Source: Clostridiales bacterium UBA1758
GTDB taxonomy: Bacteria; Bacillota; Clostridia; Oscillospirales; UBA1758
Assembly: GCA_002315595.1 (NCBI GenBank)
Contig: DCHG01000050.1
Coordinates: forward strand, 1-29,273
Length of the DNA stretch: 29,273 bases
Direction: 5' to 3'
The position numbers and the translations under genes were made by a program. Below the pieces are notes generated by a model. That model was not told the origin of the DNA and did no database searches. It saw nothing but the letters and a program-made list of their open reading frames with translations. Below are positions 14,929 to 22,250 of the stretch, in pieces; position 1 is the first letter of the stretch, and every line of letters starts with the position of its first letter.

Positions 14929-17246
14929 TCGTTATCTGTCGCTTCCGCGGTCTTTTTTGTTTTCGCGGAGGTCGCTTTCTTTGTAGATTTTGCCGTTTTC
15001 TTCGTCGCCGTCTTTTTGGCGGTCGTTTTCTTCGTTGTTTTTTTTGCGGCGGTCTTTTTTACGGTCTTTTTTCCCGTTTTTTCTGTTTTTTCTGCCTTTT
15101 CGGCGGCTTTCTTTTCCGCCGCCTCGGCTTTCGCCGCACGCTTTGCAAGGGCTTCTTCCCTCGCCGCCTGACGGACTTCTTCCGACATGAATTCCGCACA
15201 TTTCGGGTTGGCGCAATAATTTTTCCGATATCCGATACCGCCGCGGAACATCGGCATACCGCAGGCGTCGCACTGTTGTGCCACCGGGGTATCCCAAGTC
15301 ATAAAGTCACAATTCGGGAAATGTTCGCACCCGAAGTATTTATAGCCGTTTTTGGACTTCTTTTTGAGGATCTTGCCGCCGCATTTCGGGCAGATGCCGG
15401 GGGTTTCTTCGGTAATCGGCTTGGTGTTCTTACATTCCGGGTAACCCGGGCAGGCAAGGAATTTGCCGAACCTGCCGGATTTGATGACCATATTGCGTCC
15501 GCAAAGTTCGCATATAACGTCGGTAACCTCGTCCGGCACTTTCAAATGCTCGTTTTTCAAGGCTTCCTCGGCGTTTGCAAGGTCAGCGGCGAATTTGTCA
15601 TAAAATCTCGAAATGATATTTTGCCACGGCTCGCGCCCTTCTTCGATACTGTCCAGTTCGTCTTCCATCTTAGCGGTGAATTTGACATCGACGATGTCGG
15701 AAAAACGGTCGACGAGCAGTTGGTTGACGACCTCGCCAAGCGGTGTCGGACGAAGATTTTTGCTTTCTCTGACGCAGTATTCACGGTCGAGAATGGTGGC
15801 AATCGTCGGCGCATAGGTACTCGGACGACCGACGCCCAGTTCTTCCATTGCCTTAATGAGCGTTGCGTAGGTGTATCTTGCGGGCGGTTGTGTGAAATGC
15901 TGGGAAGGCTCGATGGATTGCAGATCGAGTATTTCGCCGATTTTGAGATCCGGCAGTGACACGGTCTGTTCGTCGTCATCGACGTCGCGTCCTTCTTCAT
16001 AAAGAGCCGTGAAGCCGTTGAACTTTACAACGGTGCAACCTGTGCGGAACAGATAATTCGACGCATTGATGTCGATCGAAACCGCTTCAAGTTCGGCGGC
16101 AGACATCTGGCTTGCGACAAAACGATCCCAAATCAGTTTATAAAGTTTCGACTGTTCGGGTGTCAGGCTCGCCCGAACACGATCCGGCGTAAGATTGACG
16201 TCAGTCGGTCGGATGGCTTCGTGCGCATCCTGCGCATTGCCCTTCATTTTGAAGATGCGTGCTTTATCGGGGCGGTAATTGTTGCCGTAACGGTTGGAAA
16301 TGAAGTCGCGCACGCTGACAAGCGCCTCATCCGAGATACGGAGTGAGTCGGTACGCATATAGGTGATCAAGCCGACGGTGCCTATGCCTTCGACATCGAC
16401 GCCTTCGTATAACGACTGTGCGATCGCCATTGTGCGTTGCGGTGTCATCGAAAGTTTTCTTGACGCTTCCTGTTGAAGCGTGGAGGTCGTAAACGGTGGC
16501 GCAGGCTGACGCTTTTTGTCGGTCGAGCGAATATCCGTGACCTTCCATTCACCGTCGCGTACGGCGGAAATGATCTTTTCCGCCGCGTCACTGTCTTTGA
16601 GTTCGACCTTTCCCGACGGATCACCGTAAAATTTCGCCGTCAGCGTCTGGTCGCCACGACCGAGTTTTGCTTCGATCGTCCAGTATTCTTCGCTGACGAA
16701 GGCACGGATTTCAAGTTCGCGTTCGACAATCAAACGAACACAGACGGACTGAACGCGTCCTGCGGAAAGACCTTTGCGCATTTTACGCCAAAGAAGCGGC
16801 GAAATCTTGTAGCCGACGATACGGTCAAGCACACGTCTTGCCTGCTGGGCGTCGACGAGGTCGTGGTCGATCGGGTGCGGGTTTGCGATATTTTGTTTGA
16901 TCACGCGTTCGGTGATTTCGTTGAACTTGACTCGCTTGGCTTTTGCACCCAAGCCGAGAAGTTCGCTCAAATGCCACGAAATTGCCTCTCCCTCACGGTC
17001 GGGGTCGGTTGCGAGAAAGACGTCGTCGCTCTTTTCCGCCTCTTTGCGGAGTTCGTTGATGAGGTCGGCTTTCCCCTTGATCTGAACGTATTTCGGGGCA
17101 AAATTGTTTTCAATATCAATGCCGAGTTCGCTTTTCGGCAGGTCGCGCAAATGCCCCATAGAAGCCTTTACCTTATAGTTCGGGCCGAGGTATTTACCGA
17201 TGGTTTTTGCTTTGGAAGGAGACTCAACGATTACCAAATAAGACAT
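14925..17246 (-). CDS. topA: DNA topoisomerase I (type IA)
   Basis: A 773-residue enzyme that relaxes negatively supercoiled DNA through a 5'-phosphotyrosine link. The TOPRIM domain starts LVIVESPSKAKTIGKYL and has DPDREGE at 81-87; the active-site Tyr is residue 296 in GLITYMRTDS. The C-terminal part has three four-Cys zinc-finger units at about 577-690 (CELCG, CPKCG and CDACG types). After them comes an unusual tail of about 75 residues made almost only of Lys, Ala, Thr and Glu, like a histone H1 tail. A good AGGAGA site precedes the ATG at 17246. The gene lies 26 bases after dprA. Confidence 0.98.
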   Translation of the reverse strand: MSYLVIVESPSKAKTIGKYLGPNYKVKASMGHLRDLPKSELGIDIENNFAPKYVQIKGKADLINELRKEAEKSDDVFLATDPDREGEAISWHLSELLGLGAKAKRVKFNEITERVIKQNIANPHPIDHDLVDAQQARRVLDRIVGYKISPLLWRKMRKGLSAGRVQSVCVRLIVERELEIRAFVSEEYWTIEAKLGRGDQTLTAKFYGDPSGKVELKDSDAAEKIISAVRDGEWKVTDIRSTDKKRQPAPPFTTSTLQQEASRKLSMTPQRTMAIAQSLYEGVDVEGIGTVGLITYMRTDSLRISDEALVSVRDFISNRYGNNYRPDKARIFKMKGNAQDAHEAIRPTDVNLTPDRVRASLTPEQSKLYKLIWDRFVASQMSAAELEAVSIDINASNYLFRTGCTVVKFNGFTALYEEGRDVDDDEQTVSLPDLKIGEILDLQSIEPSQHFTQPPARYTYATLIKAMEELGVGRPSTYAPTIATILDREYCVRESKNLRPTPLGEVVNQLLVDRFSDIVDVKFTAKMEDELDSIEEGREPWQNIISRFYDKFAADLANAEEALKNEHLKVPDEVTDVICELCGRNMVIKSGRFGKFLACPGYPECKNTKPITEETPGICPKCGGKILKKKSKNGYKYFGCEHFPNCDFMTWDTPVAQQCDACGMPMFRGGIGYRKNYCANPKCAEFMSEEVRQAAREEALAKRAAKAEAAEKKAAEKAEKTEKTGKKTVKKTAAKKTTKKTTAKKTATKKTAKSTKKATSAKTKKTAEATDNE

Positions 17247-17272
17247 ATTTTCTCTCCTGGGATTAGATTTTT

Positions 17273-18427
17273 TTATAGCATCCGTTTTAGCATCATGCCG
17301 GGGAGTACGGTGATCGCACCGCCGATTTCAAGCATCGTCACCTCTGCGAGCAATTCTTCCGACGCAAGTCCCGTTTTTGCCGAAACTTCGTCGACATGGA
17401 TCACATACTCGCCGATTGCTTTCAAGATCCGCTGCTGCTTTTCATCGTAACCGGTCAAATCCGGCTCCGGCTTCGCCGGTCGTGACGACGCAGGAACCTG
17501 CCTCGACGCATCGTTCGGCGAATAAATTTTTCTCTCCACATTCAGTTTTTCGGGGAACAGTGAAATATATTCATCCAACACATCGTAACCCGAAGTGACC
17601 GAGGTCGCCCCGTCACGGATGAGTTGGTTGCCCGCAAGTGAAAGTCGGCTATCAACATTGCCGGGTACGGCGTAAACGTCCCTGCCCTGTTCAAGAGCGC
17701 AGTTGACGGTAATCATCGTACCGCTTTTGACATCGGCACGGAGTAGCACCGTGCCCAAAGAAAGACCGCTGATTATGCGGTTACGCCGCGGAAAATTCCA
17801 TTTATTCGGCGAAGTACCCGGCGGATACTCGCTGATAATCGCACCGCGTTCGAGAATTTGCGAATACAGATAGGCGTTGGACTGCGGATAGATCACATCC
17901 ACCCCCGATCCAAGCACCGCAACGGTCACACCGCCGGCTTTGAGTGCGCCTTCGTGTGCGCTTGTATCCCCGCCTAACGCCATGCCCGAAACGACGATCC
18001 CGCCGCCGGCACAGATTTCATACCCGATCTGACGACCGATGCTTTCGCCGTATTGGTCGATGTTTCGCGTGCCGACAACGGCAATGGCGGCTTCGTTGTC
18101 AAATCGCGGAAAATTCCCGCGATAATACAGTACAAGCGGAGCATCAATGAGGTCACGCAATCGGTTCGGGTACTCGGCGTCTTCGATCGAAATAACGCCG
18201 ATGTTGAACGCCGCACAGTCGCGCAGGATCTCATCCATTCTTGTTAGCGACTTGTCTTTGAGCAGTTTGACCTTATTCTGACCGACGCAACCGGAGTCGA
18301 GATATTCTTTTTCACTAGCGAAATAAACCTTTTCGACCGTCCCGAAATAATCAAGCAGGGACGAAGCCGTAAGCATATCGTTCTGCAATGCCTCGGCAAG
18401 CCATATCCATTGACGAAGTTCGCTCAT
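17273..18427 (-). CDS. dprA: DNA-processing protein DprA (Smf)
   Basis: A 384-residue protein that loads RecA on incoming single-stranded DNA during transformation. The Rossmann-fold core is clear: IAVVGTRNIDQYG, VVSGMALGGDTSAHEGAL, VAVLGSGVDVIYP, ISEYPPGTSPNKWNFPRRNRII and GRDVYAVPGNVDSR. An N-terminal helical domain spans about 1-105 and a C-terminal winged-helix-like domain about 320-384. The stretch that in most DprA proteins reads like VVEA-SGSLITA is here LLRADVKSGTMITVNCA, a modest divergence. The ribosome binding site is weak. Competence cannot be concluded, because dprA is also common in non-transformable Clostridia. Confidence 0.96.
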   Translation of the reverse strand: MSELRQWIWLAEALQNDMLTASSLLDYFGTVEKVYFASEKEYLDSGCVGQNKVKLLKDKSLTRMDEILRDCAAFNIGVISIEDAEYPNRLRDLIDAPLVLYYRGNFPRFDNEAAIAVVGTRNIDQYGESIGRQIGYEICAGGGIVVSGMALGGDTSAHEGALKAGGVTVAVLGSGVDVIYPQSNAYLYSQILERGAIISEYPPGTSPNKWNFPRRNRIISGLSLGTVLLRADVKSGTMITVNCALEQGRDVYAVPGNVDSRLSLAGNQLIRDGATSVTSGYDVLDEYISLFPEKLNVERKIYSPNDASRQVPASSRPAKPEPDLTGYDEKQQRILKAIGEYVIHVDEVSAKTGLASEELLAEVTMLEIGGAITVLPGMMLKRML

Positions 18428-18446
18428 ATAATCACACTTTCGGAAA

Positions 18447-19211
18447 TTACTTTGTCATTTCCCACATGATGATAGCGGCAGCGGTTGCGGCATTCAGGCT
18501 TTCCGTTTTCCCGCACATCGGGATCGTCACTTCGCCGTCTGCAAGCCGCTTCAATTCATCGGAAACGCCGTTTCCCTCGCTTCCGATAATAACGGCGCAG
18601 TGGTGCAAATCCGCCTGACCTGCCACAAGTGCACCTTCCCGAATACCCGTGGAATAAAGCGGCACGTTTTTTCGTTTCAGTTCGTCGACAAGTGCCTCGT
18701 TTTGGATCGTGCGCACCTTCATGCGAAATGACGCGCCCATGCAGGCACGAATGGTTTTCGGATTATACACGTCGACGCAACCCTTGGCAAGATAAATTCC
18801 GTCCATACCGAATGCGTCAGCGGTACGGATCATCGTACCCATGTTGCCCGCATCCTGAATTCCGTCAAGTACGAGGAAATGGTTACCCTCGAATTCACGA
18901 ATTTCTGGCATGGCGCAGGTGAACATCGCACCGGGGGAGGTTTCCATCGTCGTGATCGAAAGCATCAACTGCGTGGGGATCACGGCACATTCGATGCCTT
19001 TTTCGGCACATTTTTCCGCAAATCCGTCGATTTCGCGTTCTTCATCGAGTAGCACAACCCGGATTTCGACATTTTCGTTCAACGCTTCATCGAGAAGTTT
19101 CAAACCCTCACAGACGTATTCGCCGCAGGCATAGCGGTAATCACGCTTGACGGTCAGTTTGTGGATGTGGCGGATTGTCGGATTTTCTTTGCTCGATATT
19201 TTCTTTTCCAT
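18447..19211 (-). CDS. TrmH/SpoU-family RNA 2'-O-methyltransferase
   Basis: A 254-residue SPOUT methyltransferase acting on rRNA or tRNA ribose. An N-terminal substrate-binding domain (about 1-95) is followed by the knotted SAM-binding domain with its three motifs: LDGIQDAGNMGTMIRTADAF (motif 1, with the catalytic Asn and Arg), VIIGSEGNGVSDEL (motif 2) and IPMCGKTESLNAATAAAI (motif 3). The target nucleotide cannot be assigned. A GGGGG site precedes the ATG at 19211. I see no convincing promoter at 19212-19271, so transcription may come from read-through of the hairpin upstream or from a weak promoter I missed. Confidence 0.93.
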   Translation of the reverse strand: MEKKISSKENPTIRHIHKLTVKRDYRYACGEYVCEGLKLLDEALNENVEIRVVLLDEEREIDGFAEKCAEKGIECAVIPTQLMLSITTMETSPGAMFTCAMPEIREFEGNHFLVLDGIQDAGNMGTMIRTADAFGMDGIYLAKGCVDVYNPKTIRACMGASFRMKVRTIQNEALVDELKRKNVPLYSTGIREGALVAGQADLHHCAVIIGSEGNGVSDELKRLADGEVTIPMCGKTESLNAATAAAIIMWEMTK

Positions 19212-19239
19212 TTTTCCCCCGTTTGATCACCGAAAATCG

Positions 19240-19249
19240 GCAAATTTGC
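19240..19249. repeat. 10-base perfect palindrome GCAAATTTGC
   Basis: A perfect palindrome in the gap upstream of the SpoU-family gene, next to a second small inverted repeat (CCGA-AAA-TCGG, 19230-19240). It could be an operator, but nothing else supports this. Confidence 0.3.
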
Positions 19250-19271
19250 GTGCTTGCATAAAAATGCCAAA

Positions 19272-19299
19272 GCCAAGCCGTCGAAAATAACGGCTTGGC
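19272..19299 (-). terminator. Hairpin terminator after the 19308-19952 gene
   Basis: A perfect 10-bp stem (GCCAAGCCGT/ACGGCTTGGC) with an 8-base loop begins nine bases past the stop codon. On the minus strand it is followed after about eight bases by TTTTT, so the U-tract is displaced and termination may be partial. Confidence 0.65.
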
Positions 19300-19307
19300 A
19301 AATGAAC

Positions 19308-19952
19308 TTATCGGTTCCCGAGTTTTGCGTCCTCGTCGATGTAATGCTGAATGGCGAGTGCCGCAGACTGCATTAAAGGCTCGATTTTTTCGCCCGTTTT
19401 CCCATTTTGCTTTGCACGCATGGCAAGGCGGAATGTGGTGTCGATGGCGTCCTCACCGATAACTGCGGCGGCGGAAACAACGATGCTGTATCCGTCGTCG
19501 GTTTCTGCGGGATCAATGCCGTAGTTTTCGAGTTTTTCAAACCCATCCTGTGCAAGATAAATCTGATAAACTTCGTCGTCGATAATATAAAGCGTCGTTT
19601 CGCCGTCGAGGAAACTGAGTGCCACCTTTTGATCGGCGGTCGAAGACATATCGGTGGAGTTGTCGCCGATCATAATCGGGTTTGCCTGAATGGAAACAAT
19701 CCCGTCGCCGCTGACATCCTTGACAACGGTCAAAAGGTCGCTTTCCATGTATTCAAGGATTTCTTCGCTGAAATAATATGGTGTGGCGGTGGTGATTTTG
19801 ATATCGGGATCCGGCACAATGCTCAGTTTAAGAACGAGAATAAACGAAAACAGTACAACCGCACCGATGATGATCGGCGTCTTATAGTAGTACCAAAAAT
19901 ACTCGGTAAACCAGTGTTTAAATCTTTGCATTTTCGGGTTAGGCGTTTTCAT
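19308..19952 (-). CDS. Unrecognised single-pass membrane protein
   Basis: A 214-residue protein that I cannot place in a named family. It has a short basic and aromatic-rich N-terminus (FTEYFWYYYKTP), one hydrophobic segment at about residues 26-47, and an acidic C-terminal domain of about 165 residues, probably outside the membrane. The domain alternates short predicted strands and has no Cys pairs or catalytic motif that I recognise. The YYYK-aromatic stretch directly before the membrane segment resembles small hypothetical proteins seen in other Clostridia, but that is memory, not proof. It has its own promoter and a hairpin terminator, so it is a separate transcription unit. Confidence 0.8.
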   Translation of the reverse strand: MKTPNPKMQRFKHWFTEYFWYYYKTPIIIGAVVLFSFILVLKLSIVPDPDIKITTATPYYFSEEILEYMESDLLTVVKDVSGDGIVSIQANPIMIGDNSTDMSSTADQKVALSFLDGETTLYIIDDEVYQIYLAQDGFEKLENYGIDPAETDDGYSIVVSAAAVIGEDAIDTTFRLAMRAKQNGKTGEKIEPLMQSAALAIQHYIDEDAKLGNR

Positions 19953-20016
19953 TTTGATTGAACTCCCTTGATAAAAAAACGACTCTTTCGGACATCAATG
20001 CCGTAAATTCTGATTG

Positions 20017-20046
20017 ATTATAGCATACCGTCCCGATGAAAAGCAA
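20017..20046 (-). promoter_or_regulatory. Promoter of the 19308-19952 gene
   Basis: On the minus strand TTGCTT (20046-20041), an 18-base spacer and TATAAT (20022-20017), with TGC directly before the -10 (extended -10). The predicted start near 20010 gives a leader of about 58 bases, and a GGGAG ribosome binding site lies about 10 bases before the ATG. Confidence 0.7.
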
Positions 20047-20057
20047 CCTCATTTCGA

Positions 20058-20072
20058 CAAATTTACAATTTG
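20058..20072. repeat. Inverted repeat CAAATT-TAC-AATTTG
   Basis: Perfect 6-bp arms around a 3-base centre, located 12 bases upstream of the -35 box of the leftward promoter. It is a possible activator or repressor site; no regulator is identified. Confidence 0.3.
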
Positions 20073-20181
20073 CTCACAGTTACTGAACATACAATATTAT
20101 AATGAGCGTCCGTCGATTTTTCAAGTGTTATTTTTTTCGTTCTAATTTAATTGTATGATATTGCCCCGTATTTAACCATTT

Positions 20182-20195
20182 CGAATGCGTTTTCG
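20182..20195. promoter_or_regulatory. Possible LexA (SOS) operator, degenerate
   Basis: The 14-base element CGAATGCGTTTTCG has CGAA/TTCG arms and matches about 11 of 13 defined positions of the Gram-positive LexA consensus CGAAC-RNRY-GTTYC. It directly abuts the -35 box of a translesion polymerase gene, which is where SOS control would be expected. The key C and G of the GAAC/GTTC core are not conserved, so this is tentative. Confidence 0.3.
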
Positions 20196-20225
20196 TTGAT
20201 TTGTTAGCCCGATTTATGGTATAAT
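20196..20225 (+). promoter_or_regulatory. Promoter of the UvrX-like polymerase operon
   Basis: TTGATT (20196-20201), an 18-base spacer and TATAAT (20220-20225), with TGG before the -10 giving an extended -10. The predicted start near 20232 lies just ahead of the AAAGGAGGTG ribosome binding site (20236-20245), so the leader is very short. Confidence 0.7.
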
Positions 20226-20251
20226 ATTTACGATGAAAGGAGGTGCCGTTT

Positions 20252-21754
20252 ATGACCGATCGAACCTATATCGCCATTGACCTGAAAACATTTTATGCGT
20301 CCGTTGAATGTGTCGAACGCGGTCTTGATCCCCTCAAAACCAATCTTGTCGTCGCCGACCTCAGCCGGACGGAAAAGACGATCTGTCTTGCGGTTTCGCC
20401 TTCTTTGAAATCCTACGGCATCTCCGGCAGAGCAAGGCTTTTCGAAGTCGTTGAAAAGGTGCGTGAAATCAACGCATCCCGCCTTCGCCGTTGTCCGGGC
20501 AGACATTTTTACGCGAAATCCTACGACCACAATGAACTGATGGACGATCCGGGGTTGGAACTCGACTATATCGTCGCCACGCCCCGTATGTCGCGCTATA
20601 TGGAAGTCAGCAATCAGGTCTATCGGATTTATTTGAAATACATCGCCCCGGAAGATATTCATGTCTACTCCGTCGACGAAGTATTCATCGACGCAACGCA
20701 TTATCTGACAAGTTATCGTATGACGGCGCGGGAATTCACGCGCAAACTGATCTCCGAGGTGCTAAAAGAAACCGGCGTCACCGCCACCGCCGGCATCGGC
20801 ACCAACCTATTTCTTTGCAAGATCGCAATGGATATTGTCGCAAAACGGATCTCGCCCGATCGTGACGGCGTCCGAATTGCGGAACTCGACGAGATATCCT
20901 ATCGCAAAAGTCTTTGGGAACATCGCCCGATCACCGATTTTTGGCGTGTCGGTCCCGGATATGCGCGAAAACTGGAAGCGGGCGGTATGCTCACCATGGG
21001 CGACGTCGCAAGAATTTCATTATACGACGAGGATCGACTGTATAAAATGTTCGGCGTCAATGCCGAACTTCTCATCGACCACGCATGGGGGTGGGAGCCG
21101 ACGACCATTGCCGATATCAAGGCGTACCGTCCCGAAAACAACAGTTTGAGTTCGGGGCAGGTGCTTTCGCACCCCTACTCCTTTGATCAGGCAAAGATCG
21201 TCGTCGGTGAAATGACGGACGCGTTGGTACTCGACCTCGTAGAAAAACAACTCGTCACCGACCAAATGGTGCTGACCGTCGGTTACGATATTATAAATGT
21301 AACCGATCCGAAACTCCGCAGTCGTTATAAGGGACCGATTAAGGCGGACTATTACGGGCGTGAAGCCCCAAAGCAAGCCCACGGAAGCATCAACCTCGAC
21401 GGACATACTTCCTCGACAAAAAGGATCATAGACGCCGTGAACGAACTCTACGACCGCATCGTGGACAAAAATCTCCTCATCCGACGGATGTATGTCGTGG
21501 CAAACCATGTCATCACCGATGAGCAGGCAAAGCAGGGGCGTGAAAATGAACAGATCGACCTTTTCGCGACAATGCGTACCGAGCAGGAAAAGAAGGCGGA
21601 CGAGGAGGAGATCGAACGCGAAAAACGCCGTCAGAATGCGATCATTCTAATCAAGAAAAAATACGGCAAAAATGCTATTTTGAAGGGTACAAGTCTGCAA
21701 GAAGGCGCAACGGCAAAGGATCGCAATGCGCAAGTCGGCGGACACAGGGCATAA
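20252..21754 (+). CDS. Y-family DNA polymerase, UvrX/UmuC-like
   Basis: A 500-residue translesion DNA polymerase. The palm carries Asp10 in IAIDLKTFYASVE, with Tyr14 near the sugar steric-gate position, and the catalytic pair Asp142-Glu143 in YSVDEVFID. GVTATAGIGTNLFLCKIAMD and the helix-hairpin-helix region FWRVGPGYARKLEAGG follow. QIDLF at 434-438 is a good beta-clamp-binding motif, and a charged Lys/Glu tail follows. The larger palm region between the two acidic motifs and the phrase CVERGLDPLKT resemble Bacillus UvrX and Gram-positive UmuC proteins more than DinB. The ATG at 20252 is preceded by AAAGGAGGTG; a GTG at 20243 lies inside that site and is rejected. It is followed directly by a YolD-like gene, the usual partner. 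Confidence 0.94.
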   Translation: MTDRTYIAIDLKTFYASVECVERGLDPLKTNLVVADLSRTEKTICLAVSPSLKSYGISGRARLFEVVEKVREINASRLRRCPGRHFYAKSYDHNELMDDPGLELDYIVATPRMSRYMEVSNQVYRIYLKYIAPEDIHVYSVDEVFIDATHYLTSYRMTAREFTRKLISEVLKETGVTATAGIGTNLFLCKIAMDIVAKRISPDRDGVRIAELDEISYRKSLWEHRPITDFWRVGPGYARKLEAGGMLTMGDVARISLYDEDRLYKMFGVNAELLIDHAWGWEPTTIADIKAYRPENNSLSSGQVLSHPYSFDQAKIVVGEMTDALVLDLVEKQLVTDQMVLTVGYDIINVTDPKLRSRYKGPIKADYYGREAPKQAHGSINLDGHTSSTKRIIDAVNELYDRIVDKNLLIRRMYVVANHVITDEQAKQGRENEQIDLFATMRTEQEKKADEEEIEREKRRQNAIILIKKKYGKNAILKGTSLQEGATAKDRNAQVGGHRA

Positions 21755-21755
21755 T

Positions 21756-22169
21756 ATGTACGATGATCTCATCTATCTGCCACACCATGTTTCAAAGACG
21801 CGAAAACCGATGTCCATGGCTGAACGTGCGGCGCAATTTGCTCCGTTTGCGGCGTTGACCGGGTATGAGGAGTCGCTCAATGAAACCGCACGCATAACCG
21901 ACCAAAAAATCGAACTCGACGAAAATGCGATCGAAGAACTCGACGCAAGACTGCAATTTCTTGCCGATCACCTTTCCGACAAGCCGGAGATCACTGCGGT
22001 CTATTTTGTAAAAGACGAAAAAAAGAGTGGCGGCGCATATGTCGAGGTCACGGAACGCGTCAAAAAAATCGACGCAACCTCTCGCACACTCCTGCTCGAA
22101 ATCGGTACGGTCATCCCGATCGACGACCTTTTTTCGCTTCATATTACGCACGAAAACATCTTTGACTGA
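21756..22169 (+). CDS. YolD-like family protein
   Basis: A small protein of 137 residues from this start. The motif YLPHHVSKTRKPMSMAERAAQ followed by FAPFAALTGYEESLNETAR is the hallmark of clostridial YolD-like proteins, and a C-terminal beta-rich part ends IPIDDLFSLHI. YolD proteins commonly sit beside UvrX/UmuC-type polymerases; their exact role is unclear, possibly a UmuD-like accessory or regulator. The start is uncertain. The ATG at 21756 lies one base after the polymerase stop with AGGG six bases upstream. An in-frame ATG at 21726 has a stronger AAAGGA site and would overlap the polymerase by 29 bases. Either implies translational coupling. Confidence 0.88.
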   Translation: MYDDLIYLPHHVSKTRKPMSMAERAAQFAPFAALTGYEESLNETARITDQKIELDENAIEELDARLQFLADHLSDKPEITAVYFVKDEKKSGGAYVEVTERVKKIDATSRTLLLEIGTVIPIDDLFSLHITHENIFD

Positions 22170-22190
22170 AAAAAAAACAAAAATGCTTTC

Positions 22191-22219
22191 TTGAAATCGG
22201 AATTCAATACGCGTATAAT
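22191..22219 (+). promoter_or_regulatory. Near-consensus sigma-A promoter for the isomerase/oxidoreductase operon
   Basis: TTGAAA (22191-22196), a 17-base spacer and TATAAT (22214-22219). The predicted start near 22226 gives a leader of about 25 bases. This is the strongest promoter sequence in the window. Confidence 0.85.
22207..22216. promoter_or_regulatory. Palindrome ATACGCGTAT overlapping the -10 box
   Basis: A 10-base perfect palindrome with a CG centre covers the spacer end and the first bases of the -10. An imperfect repeat TTGAA...TTCAA (22191-22207) covers the -35. Their position fits repressor binding sites for a sugar-responsive regulator, which is not encoded in the window. Confidence 0.35.
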
Positions 22220-22250
22220 GAAATCATCAAATCATTTCGGAGGAAAATTC

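Larger units (their letters stand above)
19953..20251. other. Divergent intergenic regulatory region (299 bases)
   Basis: This A/T-rich gap separates the leftward membrane-protein gene from the rightward polymerase gene. It holds a leftward extended -10 promoter (20017-20046), a 6-bp-arm inverted repeat just upstream of it (20058-20072), a LexA-like imperfect palindrome (20182-20195) and a rightward extended -10 promoter (20196-20225). The middle (about 20073-20181) has no ORF, tRNA or strong hairpin that I can support. Confidence 0.7.

Noticed and set aside
20098..20103. TATAAT as a rightward -10 box
   Set aside because: No acceptable -35 lies 16-18 bases upstream (CACAGT at the expected place), and a much better promoter sits next to the polymerase start.
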